Source of the DNA: Rheinheimera sp. MM224
GTDB lineage: Bacteria; Pseudomonadota; Gammaproteobacteria; Enterobacterales; Alteromonadaceae
Assembly: GCF_947090785.1 (NCBI RefSeq)
Contig: NZ_OX352320.1
Span: 4,577,001 to 4,641,000 of the forward strand
Length of the DNA stretch: 64,000 nt
Direction of reading: 5' to 3'
In this document: piece by piece, positions 1 through 8,062 of the stretch
Layout of the letters: each line of letters starts with the position of its first letter
Position numbering within the stretch: position 1 is the first letter of the stretch
Program-made: the position numbers and the translations under genes
Notes under the pieces: model-generated
What the model was told of the DNA's origin: nothing
What the model saw: the letters and a program-made list of their open reading frames with translations, nothing else
Database searches by the model: none

Positions 1-223
1 AAGAGCTTATCAGCGCGATATCGTCACGCCATAAGTTGTAATGATCACAAGCCAAATCGCCGTTTGAGCCATCTTTTACTTTGCCCGGTGTAGCGCAAAA
101 GGTATCCCAGATACAAGGCAGGCGATCGTCAACTCCACCTTCAATCTGGAAAGATGAAGTGGCCACACCATAAGTAAATTCTTTCTTCAGCAGTCTTGAG
201 CCTTTTGGCAATTCATAGTTCAT
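1..223 (-). CDS. GH1 beta-glucosidase, N-terminal part (cut by window edge)
   Basis: The reverse strand reads from ATG at 223 through the left edge without a stop, giving 74 residues. They match the start of glycoside hydrolase family 1: a short leader, then [27 protein letters not shown] and [15 protein letters not shown]. The QIEG, WDTF and DHYN motifs line the glycone-binding site in the family. There is no signal peptide, so the enzyme is probably cytoplasmic and splits beta-glucosides or cello/laminari-oligosaccharides entering the cell. A purine-rich AAGAAG precedes the start. A LacI-type operator lies about 65 bases upstream. It fits the beta-glucan locus that follows. The catalytic glutamates lie outside the window, so activity cannot be judged. 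Confidence 0.85.
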   Translation of the reverse strand, partial: MNYELPKGSRLLKKEFTYGVATSSFQIEGGVDDRLPCIWDTFCATPGKVKDGSNGDLACDHYNLWRDDIALISS

Positions 224-288
224 CGTTATCTTCTTTTCATCTTTAAAATTGGAGGGTAAAAGTGGTCTGATTAACACAACACTGGCAA

Positions 289-302
289 TGTAATCGCTTT
301 CA
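289..302. promoter_or_regulatory. LacI-family operator upstream of GH1
   Basis: TGTAATCGCTTTCA is a near-palindrome with the CG centre typical of LacI-family operators. It matches the two sites at 7638 and 7751 closely. It lies in the 139-base gap between the GH1 start and the DUF6445 stop, so it probably controls GH1. The regulator itself is not in the window. The rest of this gap shows nothing else recognisable. Confidence 0.6.
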
Positions 303-362
303 TTTTTAGTGCTGTCGTGACCATATTCAGTTCCTTTGTGTTATGAGTTCAGGTGGTTTGGG

Positions 363-1073
363 TTATACGAAATCTATAAATATATTGGCGGTTAAACGCC
401 CACTGACCGGCGAACCGTCTATATCAGTAGCGACATCCACCAGTGAAGAGTGCAGCAGATTACCAGGGTAAATAATAAGTCTGTTCGCCTGATAGGGGAT
501 CTGATAGTACAGCTCATAATGCTCATTGCTTTGCACCTGATAACGCTGAGGTGGCGCACCATGAGTATCAATAAAGTTTTGTGCTGACTGGAAATAGTCC
601 TGCCGCCTTTGATCGGCCACCCGCTCAAAACCTGTAGGTTTATGCCGGAAAAAACCTGTGCTGCCATGAGGGCCGTCATTCAGGTAATGCAACAGCGCAA
701 AATAATAAGGCGCGCTGGTATCAAAATGTGGCATACATTGCAGCGGATGCAGGCTGTTTTCTGCTTGAGTGATCAGCGCATAAAACAGCATTTGTGGCTT
801 TAATCTGAGCTTTTCCGGCACCTGATAGACTTTATAAATCAGCTGATACAAAGCATTTAAGCTGGCGGCCACATAATCTTTTGGCAATACTGCACGCTGG
901 CCTGGGTAATAAGTTTGGTTCTCGCGCATAAAATCGCTGTGCTGAGCCTGCTGGCGTAAACCAGACAAGTCCAGAGCAAAGTTATCAATCATAATCAATG
1001 GCGTTTTTTCCAGCCCGAGATAGATAATTTCGGGCCGGATGGCGGTATTGACCTGATAATTCAGCGCTTCCAT
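363..1073 (-). CDS. DUF6445 family protein, probable 2OG-Fe(II) oxygenase-like fold
   Basis: About 236 residues, recognised as the DUF6445 family found beside tryptophan-halogenase-like genes in TBDT loci. Visible features are an HFD motif near residue 117, a later LLHSS, and GRLTANIF near the C-terminus. That spacing resembles the HxD...H...R set of double-stranded beta-helix Fe(II)/2-oxoglutarate oxygenases, but this is inference and no activity is known to me. The ATG at 1073 is preferred. A TTG at 1082 would add three residues and start one base after the halogenase TGA. It is the last gene of the SapC/cupin/halogenase series, and no clear terminator follows. There is no signal peptide, so it should be cytoplasmic. 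Confidence 0.75.
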   Translation of the reverse strand: MEALNYQVNTAIRPEIIYLGLEKTPLIMIDNFALDLSGLRQQAQHSDFMRENQTYYPGQRAVLPKDYVAASLNALYQLIYKVYQVPEKLRLKPQMLFYALITQAENSLHPLQCMPHFDTSAPYYFALLHYLNDGPHGSTGFFRHKPTGFERVADQRRQDYFQSAQNFIDTHGAPPQRYQVQSNEHYELYYQIPYQANRLIIYPGNLLHSSLVDVATDIDGSPVSGRLTANIFIDFV

Positions 1074-1083
1074 CCTGGTCAAC

Positions 1084-2577
1084 TCAGACTAAAGACGACT
1101 TACAATAATGCTGAATAAACTCATGGTGAGTCGGAAACTGACTCACAGTGCGTTTCACATTCTGTTTAATGCTCATCAGGAAATCATTCAGCTCGGAGTC
1201 CGGCATTAAATCGACAATAGGATGATACTGTTCTGGCATCAAACCCTGGCCAATCAGCACCTGCAACCAGGAGCTTTCGCCAAACAATTCCTGAGCAAAC
1301 TTATACACCTTGCCGGATTGTTTAAACAATTCCATCCGGTGGGCCAGCGTGTCCGGGATCTGCATATCTTTGCAGTAACGCCAGAACTTGGTATCAGTAC
1401 GCTCCGTGGCTTTGTAATGCAGGATGATAAAGTCGCGGATATTATCCATTTCGATTTTAGTCTGGCGGTTAAACTCAGCTACATCCGCAGGCACAATGCC
1501 GTGGGACGGAAACATCTGCAGCAAACGAATAATACTGCGATGGATCAAATGAATACTGGTCGACTCTAAAGGCTCGAGAAAACCACTGGATAAACCAATG
1601 GCCACACAGTTTTTATTCCAATGCTGACGGCGGGTGCCGGTTTTAAACTTAATTAAGCGTGGCTCAAACATCATCTCACCTTCGACATTCTCGATCAGTG
1701 TTTGTTTGGCTTCTGCTTCTGTCATAAATTTGCTGCAGAACACCAGGCCATTACCCACCCGGCTTTGCAGTGGGATTTTCCATTGCCAGCCAGCATCCCG
1801 GGCTATAGCGCGAGTGTACGCCACTGGCTCTTGTGTGGTTTTGGTTTGCACTGCATAAGCGCTGTCACAAGGTAACCAGTGACTCCAGTCTTCAAAACCT
1901 GTATTGAGTGTTTGTTCAATCAACAAAGCTCTGAAGCCGGTGCAATCGATAAATAAATCGCCTTCAATCAGCTCGCCGGATTCCAGCAATAAAGCACTGA
2001 TATTACCGTCCATATGCTGCTGAACTTCACGAATTTTACCTTCAATACGTTTAATACCATGCTGCTCAGACATGCGACGCAAAAACTTGGCATACAAGGA
2101 CGCATCCATATGGTAAGCGTGGTTCAGATCCTGATTTGGCAACACTGCAAAGCGGCCCTGACGAGCGCCTAAATGCTCGACACAGTAGTCACCGATTTCA
2201 GTCGCTATGCCTTTTTGTCTGCCTTTTACCCAAAAGTGCTGAAAGCCACAGGCCCAGCAGTCTTTGCCTAAAAATCCAAAGGAGTGAATATAGTCTTCGC
2301 CTACTGTTTTCCAGTTTTCAAACTGAATACCCAGCTTAAAAGTAGCATTGGTGGCTGCCATCACTTCAGATTCTTTGATATTCAGTAAGCGATGGAAGAT
2401 ATGCATAGTGGGGATAGTGGCTTCGCCGACTCCCACAGTGCCAATATCGTCAGACTCCACTAAAACCACTTCAAGGTTTTTGCCCAGCAATTTGGTCAGG
2501 CCCGCTGCTGTCATCCAGCCAGCTGTGCCACCACCTGCTATCACTACTTTTTTAATTCTGTTCTGTTCGTTGTTCAT
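1084..2577 (-). CDS. Flavin-dependent tryptophan halogenase family protein
   Basis: 497 residues, normal for the family. The N-terminus has the FAD-binding GGGTAG motif (residues 15-20). Lys81 in FKLGIQFENW aligns with the catalytic lysine of PrnA. WQWKIP at 264-269 is the WxWxIP signature that separates halogenases from monooxygenases. FLEPLEST at about 333-340 carries the conserved active-site glutamate. All key residues are therefore present. The protein would use reduced FADH2, halide and O2 to make an enzyme-bound halogenating species; the substrate is unknown. No flavin reductase gene is adjacent. It lies between a cupin-like and a DUF6445 gene behind a TBDT, a recurrent context in Alteromonadales and Caulobacterales. 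AGGGTGA precedes the ATG. Confidence 0.9.
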   Translation of the reverse strand: MNNEQNRIKKVVIAGGGTAGWMTAAGLTKLLGKNLEVVLVESDDIGTVGVGEATIPTMHIFHRLLNIKESEVMAATNATFKLGIQFENWKTVGEDYIHSFGFLGKDCWACGFQHFWVKGRQKGIATEIGDYCVEHLGARQGRFAVLPNQDLNHAYHMDASLYAKFLRRMSEQHGIKRIEGKIREVQQHMDGNISALLLESGELIEGDLFIDCTGFRALLIEQTLNTGFEDWSHWLPCDSAYAVQTKTTQEPVAYTRAIARDAGWQWKIPLQSRVGNGLVFCSKFMTEAEAKQTLIENVEGEMMFEPRLIKFKTGTRRQHWNKNCVAIGLSSGFLEPLESTSIHLIHRSIIRLLQMFPSHGIVPADVAEFNRQTKIEMDNIRDFIILHYKATERTDTKFWRYCKDMQIPDTLAHRMELFKQSGKVYKFAQELFGESSWLQVLIGQGLMPEQYHPIVDLMPDSELNDFLMSIKQNVKRTVSQFPTHHEFIQHYCKSSLV

Positions 2578-2621
2578 CTGTTCACCCTGTTGATTGGTGT
2601 CTTTATATTTTTAGTTGGTTG

Positions 2622-3644
2622 TCAGCGTTTTAATTTATTTAATAAATCAGCCCGGATCTGGCGCGCATTCAGCTCATCCAGTGGCTTAGTTAACATCTTT
2701 AAGGCATCTGGTTGAATATGATCTTGTGATATTTCATCGTGCTCAAAAATGTAGTAGTCAAAAATAGCTTTCCAGGCCTGACGCTGCGCCTTAGGCAAAC
2801 TGCGTAAGCTCAGCACCGCCATAGACAAAGCATTATTGGGTCGGCCTAAATAGGCTGGCGTATCGCGCCACCAGTGGCTGATCAGCACATTAAAAGCGTC
2901 CAACGCCTGCACGTGGTGCCACCACATGCTCGGAATAAATAACACATCGCCAGGTTCCAGCTCTGCCAGTTGTACATGCTGCAGAGCTTCGGCAAATTTA
3001 GGGAAACGCTCAAAATCAGGCGCGGCAAAATCCACCATGCTGACATCCTGACCGCCTGGCGCAAACTCCATAGGTCCCGGATACAAATTGGCAATTTGAT
3101 CAGGTGGAAATAAGGTAAAAGTGCGATGTCCGACTGCATTACAGGCCAAATTCTGCGGAAAATCATAATGAGCAGCAATGCGGGACTGATTACCAAGCCA
3201 GACACTGGTCAGCGGGCTGATACCTTCCATTGGTAAGGTATTGTGCTCTGCCAAACCCGGAAACCAATGGTTGATCTCCGTGGAGCCCATGTAATAGGTC
3301 GGTACTTGAGTTTGGCTGTTTAACGCAAAAAGGCGGTCCAATAACTGATTAAAGTCTATTTTACCGCCCTGATAATTAAAGCCATTTTGCTCTGGGTTAT
3401 AAAACACCCTGCCTTGCTGATCGGGATCAAGGTAACAGGCACTGACCGGAAGCCCCTGATAAAATTGACGAATATAATCTGCGGCAGACGAGGCTGACAC
3501 AAGACCCGCTTTGACCAGCGGCCAGTCTTTACACAAGGCTTTGAATATCAAAGGTTGATGGGCATTAGCTATTAAACTCAACGCATCAGCTAAGTCGCAT
3601 CCTTCCAGAGTTTTTACTTGTGCTAATGGCGTTGTGCTGTGCAT
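2622..3644 (-). CDS. Cupin-like (JmjC/Cupin_8) domain protein, putative Fe(II)/2OG oxygenase
   Basis: About 340 residues from the ATG at 3644. A TTG at 3665 would overlap the SapC gene by 8 bases, but the ATG has GGA five bases upstream and clears the SapC stop by 13 bases. HYD at about residues 159-161 and WWHH near 242-245 supply the HxD...H iron ligands of the Cupin_8/JmjC class. FTLFPPDQ follows the first ligand, as in asparaginyl and ribosomal hydroxylases. These enzymes hydroxylate peptides or proteins, but the target here is unknown. It is the second gene after SapC and sits 44 bases from the halogenase gene. Two putative oxygenases and a halogenase in one operon suggest oxidative tailoring of a shared substrate; this is inference. 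Confidence 0.8.
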   Translation of the reverse strand: MHSTTPLAQVKTLEGCDLADALSLIANAHQPLIFKALCKDWPLVKAGLVSASSAADYIRQFYQGLPVSACYLDPDQQGRVFYNPEQNGFNYQGGKIDFNQLLDRLFALNSQTQVPTYYMGSTEINHWFPGLAEHNTLPMEGISPLTSVWLGNQSRIAAHYDFPQNLACNAVGHRTFTLFPPDQIANLYPGPMEFAPGGQDVSMVDFAAPDFERFPKFAEALQHVQLAELEPGDVLFIPSMWWHHVQALDAFNVLISHWWRDTPAYLGRPNNALSMAVLSLRSLPKAQRQAWKAIFDYYIFEHDEISQDHIQPDALKMLTKPLDELNARQIRADLLNKLKR

Positions 3645-3657
3645 GGCTATCCAGACC

Positions 3658-4383
3658 TTACTCAAACTGCTTATTTTTTAACTGCAGCAAATGGCGAATA
3701 TTGGACTGAGATGCGATGGCCATATAAATTGCCTGCAGATAACCTTTCTGGTGCAGTTGAGCTAAAAGCTCTGGAGCTAAAGCGGCGAGGTTTTCTTCAT
3801 GAATAATGTAGAAACCTGCCAGTTGCTGCTTCTGGCCATTGCTGAAGGTTAAATCCAGGGTAAAGGATTCCAGCAGTTGATGCTCAAGCAACAGATCGAT
3901 AAAAGTTTTGCTGTCGAGCATGCCATGATGAATAGTTTCCAGCATCGAAGCGACTTCATCCAGATAAGGGCTGCTGCCACCAAAAGGTAAAAACAGAGCT
4001 TCGCCTTCAGTACTGCTGACACGCGGATTATTTAAGTCGATATGAATAACCCGTTGCGGCGTTTCAATACCGTCTTCACGCACCAGTTGCTGACCAATCA
4101 AAAACGGCTGACGTCTTAGCATCAGCGGCACATAACAACCACGCCAGTTATCCTGTTGTAAAAACAGGTTTTCCTGATCCTGGAAACCAAACAGGGTGAC
4201 AGAAAAAAACTGATTGCTGTTGTTGTCTTTATGAAAAAAAATTGGGTAGTGGGCCTGAACTGTACGGAATTCTTTAGGAAAAGTGACAGCAAACCAGACT
4301 GCATCACCATATTGTGCGCCTCTGGTCGTAATGACTTTCAGGTCTCTGTGTTCAACGCTGTTTAATAAAACATTCTTACTCAT
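3658..4383 (-). CDS. SapC family protein
   Basis: 241 residues resembling the SapC family (a name taken from a Campylobacter surface-layer region; biochemical role unknown). Visible blocks are the start MSKNVLLNSVEHRDLKV, FPKEFRTVQAHYPIFF, and ENLFLQQDNWRGCYVPLMLRRQPF. There is no signal peptide and no transmembrane segment. It is the first gene after the TBDT and its two intercistronic hairpins, and it is followed closely by the cupin-like gene. SapC genes recur directly beside TBDTs of the Xanthomonas/Caulobacter type, so a role with that receptor is likely but unproven. Confidence 0.8.
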   Translation of the reverse strand: MSKNVLLNSVEHRDLKVITTRGAQYGDAVWFAVTFPKEFRTVQAHYPIFFHKDNNSNQFFSVTLFGFQDQENLFLQQDNWRGCYVPLMLRRQPFLIGQQLVREDGIETPQRVIHIDLNNPRVSSTEGEALFLPFGGSSPYLDEVASMLETIHHGMLDSKTFIDLLLEHQLLESFTLDLTFSNGQKQQLAGFYIIHEENLAALAPELLAQLHQKGYLQAIYMAIASQSNIRHLLQLKNKQFE

Positions 4384-4500
4384 GCTATATCCCGACCGTT
4401 ACAGTGTATTTTTTAGTTATAGTTTGATTAAACCTGTCGCTTAACGCGAATGCTACTGGTTTTTTGTTTAAGTACGAAGCTATAGAAAAAATCAAGATAT

Positions 4501-4528
4501 AGCATCTTCAGCCAGGGCTGAAGATGCT
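4501..4528. other. Strong inverted repeat between TBDT and SapC genes
   Basis: A perfect 13-base stem, AGCATCTTCAGCC paired with GGCTGAAGATGCT, with a 2-base loop. No T-run follows it on the minus strand, so it is not a classical terminator. It lies between the TBDT stop and SapC and could protect or process the receptor mRNA 3' end. Confidence 0.6.
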
Positions 4529-4551
4529 GCTTCAAAAAATGGAAACAGAGT

Positions 4552-4571
4552 GGGCCATATCCTTATGGCCC
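4552..4571. other. Second hairpin just after the TBDT stop
   Basis: GGGCCATA pairs with TATGGCCC around a 4-base loop, 8 bases past the TBDT stop codon. There is no following T-run. Together with the stem at 4501-4528 it makes a structured intercistronic region that could lower expression of the downstream genes relative to the receptor. Confidence 0.5.
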
Positions 4572-4579
4572 TTTACAGC

Positions 4580-7546
4580 TTAGAAGCTGTAACGAGCACC
4601 CAGACTATAACGGGCACCTGATTCAACCAGACTTAACACCTGCTCTTTGGCACGACCGTGCACACGGATATGCTCATCAGTCACGTTTAAGGCTTCAATA
4701 AAAATGGTTAAACCTTCAACTTGTGGCAGGTCATAACTGGCTGACATATCAATCTGGTGATACGCCTCAGTGTATTTAGGATGGGCGCCTGTATCCTGAC
4801 CTTTAGAGTTCAGGAACTCGTCACGCCAGTTATAGGCAACACGAGCCTGGAAACCATCCATTTCATAAAACAGAATGGCGTTGGCAGTGTCACTTAAACC
4901 AATCAGAGCAGCCTGATCCTGCAACAGGAAATTGTTGTAGGACGTTTCGCTGTCGACCATGGTGTAGTTGGCAATAGTACCAAAACCAGTTTCTCCAAAG
5001 GCATGCTGTACCGCAAATTCCCAGCCATCAATCACTTCTGAGTTTGCGCCATTAGATGGTGTATTGATGTCGAAGACCAACGCATTGTCTTCACCTGTTA
5101 CACCATCAATAGTGCCGGCAGCAACGTCAACACCAGGGGCATTTGGATAATTTGCAAAAATCCAGTCGCGGATATCACCAGCATCGTTGCCTACAGCAGC
5201 AACAGCTTCAGCATATTTATCACCGTCAACTGGGTTTGGAATATTGTAGATAGTCGATTCCACAATAGAGTTGCTAATAAAATTACTGGTGTCTTTACGG
5301 AAGTAACCTAAAGAAACGTAACTTGCCGGAGAGTAGTACCATTCAGCCGATAAATCGATGTTTTTAGACTCTAAAGGCAACAGACTTGGGTTACCAGCAT
5401 TACCACCACCGCCAGCCCGGTTAGCTATAGTGTTCACTACTGTTCCACCCTGAATAGAAATATAGTCAGGACGACCTATAGTTTCACTATAAGCAGCACG
5501 TAACATTACATCGTCAACCACTTCAATATTGAAATTCAGGTTAGGTAATACGTAGTCGTAATCACCTGTTTTCGTCTGGAACTCACGCTCACCACTGGCT
5601 TGTAATACGATTTCAGTGTCAGCCACCCAACTGGCGCCATTGTATGCAGCGACAGCTGAAGTTGAAGTCACATCTGTTGTTTCATAACGTACACCTACAT
5701 GAACATCGTACGGCATGCCGGACAGTTCATTTTCGTAGTTGTACTGCACATAAGCAGATTGTGATTCTTCTTTCGTATAGCGGTTGACGTCACTATCGTA
5801 ATCGGTAGAAGGACAGAAGTTGGTACCACAATCACCGGCGCCAACAAAACCGTCCGGCGTGTATAACTCTTCAGCTCGGGCGCGTACTGTATTGAAATCC
5901 CAGAAGAAAATGGTATCAAGGATTTCAAAATCACGGTCTGGCATTAAAGAGAAATTACCTTTACCAGCGTTGAATTTGTCATGGATAGTGCCAGCTGGGA
6001 AATAGGAATCGTCGAAATCACCTGCCTGACCCACACCACCCCAGTCGTTACGCTGTACGTTGACTGATTTTGAATGGTTGTCCACGTCAGTCAGAGCAAT
6101 ACCGAAGTCGATGCTGCTGCCGTTTTCGAACACATATTCGCCATCAAACTGGTACTGGTCAATTTCAGACTTGTTGGTCGAGTTACCAAATACGCTACCC
6201 GTTACAATCATGTCTGAAGGTTTAACCGAGTTACCGCCACCCACTGACAATAAAGGCATTTCACCGGTAAAATCGGTCGCAGCACTGTTACGGATAAAAG
6301 CAGCAGTACTTAAGGTATTGCTTGAACCCAATACATGGTTTGGTTTGAATTCAGCGTCAGATTGGTGAGCATCAAAACTCAGTTTTAAGTTATCAGTGGC
6401 TTGCCATTCCAGGTTCAGACCTAATGAACCACTTTCGTTACGTACGCCAGAATCACCAGCGCCCATAGACAAGTCGGCTGGAGAACTGTATTCCTCAGAA
6501 TAAATCAGCGGAGAAGATACCGGACCATCAGTCCAGATGCTTTGTGAAGGTACATAGGTATACCAGGCAGACACATCATTGTACTGAGTGTCGATATCAT
6601 TGCGCATGTAGGTATAGTCAACGCTGGCCGTCAGATTATCAGTAGGAGCATACTGCAGCACTAACTGGCCATTGGTACGGGCACGTTGTTGTTCTTCAAA
6701 TTTGTAGATGGTTGTTTGTGGCACAGAGTACACATCATCAGCGCCAGGGCGGTTCACCTGATTATCGACAGGGATACTGCCCCACTGGCCAGAAGTATTA
6801 TCTACAGAACCAGCAAAACTGCGCCAGCCTGTACCTACGTTAGCCTGCTGGCTACCGCTTTCACGTTCCTGATAGCTGGCGGACACTAACACACCAAACT
6901 TATCGTCGCTAAAAGTCGTGGAATATAAACCTGCTAACTCAGGAGTAGCACTACCTTCTTCAGTCGATTTATCATCGACCATAGCAGCACTGAATACAGC
7001 TTTTTCGCCGCCAGCACTTAAAGGTTTTAAGGTTTGCACGTCAATAACCGAACCTATACCACCGGTAGGATTTTTAGCAAAACTGGTTTTATTGACTTCA
7101 ACACCGCTAATGGTATCGGCAGAAATATTGGCGAAATCAAAAGAACGTGAACCTGTAGTCACAGGCATTTGACGGCCGTTCAACGTAACTAAGTTAAAGT
7201 CCGGACCAAAACCACGGACAGATACTTTACTACCTTCACCGTTTACACGGTCAATAGATACACCGCTGATACGCTGCAGCGATTCTGCCAGATTAGTATC
7301 AGGGAATTTACCTATATCTTCAGCGGAGATTGCATCCACAATACCTGTGGATGAACGTTTGGTGTCCATAGATTTAATCAGACTACCGCGAATACCGGTG
7401 ACGCTGATCACTTCAATTTTTTCTTCGGCTTTTTTGGTGTTTTGCTCCTGCGCGTCATCCGCGAAGGCAGGCATAACAACGCCCACGCCAAGCACTAACG
7501 ACAGACTGGTGGCGAGTCTGGTCTTTTTGAACGTTTTGGATTTCAT
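4580..7546 (-). CDS. TonB-dependent receptor, Xanthomonas/Caulobacter type
   Basis: 988 residues, typical of the large TonB-dependent carbohydrate receptors (TIGR01782-like). It has a signal peptide with cleavage near MPAFA-DD, then a TonB-box-like EVISVTG and the plug domain: GRQMPV, then ISGVEVNKTSFAKNPTGGIGSVIDVQT. A long beta-barrel ends in the aromatic C-terminus YSLGARYSF. It should import an oligosaccharide too large for porins, using TonB/ExbBD energy. The neighbouring GH3 and GH1 suggest beta-glucans or beta-gluco-oligosaccharides. AGGGAA lies 7 bases before the ATG, and a LacI-type operator lies about 90 bases upstream. The SapC, cupin, halogenase and DUF6445 genes follow on the same strand. 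Confidence 0.92.
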   Translation of the reverse strand: MKSKTFKKTRLATSLSLVLGVGVVMPAFADDAQEQNTKKAEEKIEVISVTGIRGSLIKSMDTKRSSTGIVDAISAEDIGKFPDTNLAESLQRISGVSIDRVNGEGSKVSVRGFGPDFNLVTLNGRQMPVTTGSRSFDFANISADTISGVEVNKTSFAKNPTGGIGSVIDVQTLKPLSAGGEKAVFSAAMVDDKSTEEGSATPELAGLYSTTFSDDKFGVLVSASYQERESGSQQANVGTGWRSFAGSVDNTSGQWGSIPVDNQVNRPGADDVYSVPQTTIYKFEEQQRARTNGQLVLQYAPTDNLTASVDYTYMRNDIDTQYNDVSAWYTYVPSQSIWTDGPVSSPLIYSEEYSSPADLSMGAGDSGVRNESGSLGLNLEWQATDNLKLSFDAHQSDAEFKPNHVLGSSNTLSTAAFIRNSAATDFTGEMPLLSVGGGNSVKPSDMIVTGSVFGNSTNKSEIDQYQFDGEYVFENGSSIDFGIALTDVDNHSKSVNVQRNDWGGVGQAGDFDDSYFPAGTIHDKFNAGKGNFSLMPDRDFEILDTIFFWDFNTVRARAEELYTPDGFVGAGDCGTNFCPSTDYDSDVNRYTKEESQSAYVQYNYENELSGMPYDVHVGVRYETTDVTSTSAVAAYNGASWVADTEIVLQASGEREFQTKTGDYDYVLPNLNFNIEVVDDVMLRAAYSETIGRPDYISIQGGTVVNTIANRAGGGGNAGNPSLLPLESKNIDLSAEWYYSPASYVSLGYFRKDTSNFISNSIVESTIYNIPNPVDGDKYAEAVAAVGNDAGDIRDWIFANYPNAPGVDVAAGTIDGVTGEDNALVFDINTPSNGANSEVIDGWEFAVQHAFGETGFGTIANYTMVDSETSYNNFLLQDQAALIGLSDTANAILFYEMDGFQARVAYNWRDEFLNSKGQDTGAHPKYTEAYHQIDMSASYDLPQVEGLTIFIEALNVTDEHIRVHGRAKEQVLSLVESGARYSLGARYSF

Positions 7547-7637
7547 GTGTAGTTCCCTGTCGACTGTTTTTGGTTTTTTACTTGCAACGAAATTCGATAA
7601 CGCCGGACAGGTAGTTTATTTACTCCCCAAAACTAAC

Positions 7638-7651
7638 TGTAAGCGCTTTCA
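7638..7651. promoter_or_regulatory. LacI-family operator, TBDT side
   Basis: TGTAAGCGCTTTCA, an almost perfect palindrome around CG, 92 bases upstream of the TBDT start. It is the best of the three copies in the window and close to operators known for LacI-type sugar regulators in gammaproteobacteria. Confidence 0.7.
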
Positions 7652-7750
7652 CAAACTTAGGTGATTTTTTTTAACTCGTCAATACAGAAAAACTAAATCT
7701 TACATTTTGGTTAAAAAACAGTTGGCAATAATCAGTTTATCAGCTAAAAA

Positions 7751-7764
7751 TGAAACCGCTTACA
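7751..7764. promoter_or_regulatory. LacI-family operator, GH3 side
   Basis: TGAAACCGCTTACA; its reverse complement TGTAAGCGGTTTCA differs from the 7638 site at one base. It lies about 300 bases before the GH3 start and may serve either divergent promoter. Confidence 0.6.
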
Positions 7765-8062
7765 ATTGCATTATTGCTGAAGAAATTGCGCAATTTCAGT
7801 TTTAATGACAGAGAAAATGCAAAGTAACTAAAAACAATAATAAGCAAATCAAAGATTTGCATGCCGGAACTTGATGATAAGTCCGGAGGACACGGGGACA
7901 GAATACCAAGCATCCATCAGAGCTTTTGTATGCATTTGATCATACAAACCGCTGATTTGCCTGCCAGCCCCGCCGATAAAAACTCTGCTGACACAGTGAA
8001 AAGACCCGGCTTTCAGAAAGAAGCGGACACAAAAACAGACAGAGCTCAACAGGATACCCATT

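Larger units (their letters stand above)
7547..8062. promoter_or_regulatory. Divergent control region between TBDT and GH3 genes
   Basis: A 516-base AT-rich spacer without a credible gene. It holds two LacI-type operators, one nearer each divergent gene, 99 bases apart. Such spacing would let one repressor dimer pair or tetramer control both directions. An open frame from 7861 runs into the GH3 start in another frame and has no family features. Confidence 0.6.
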
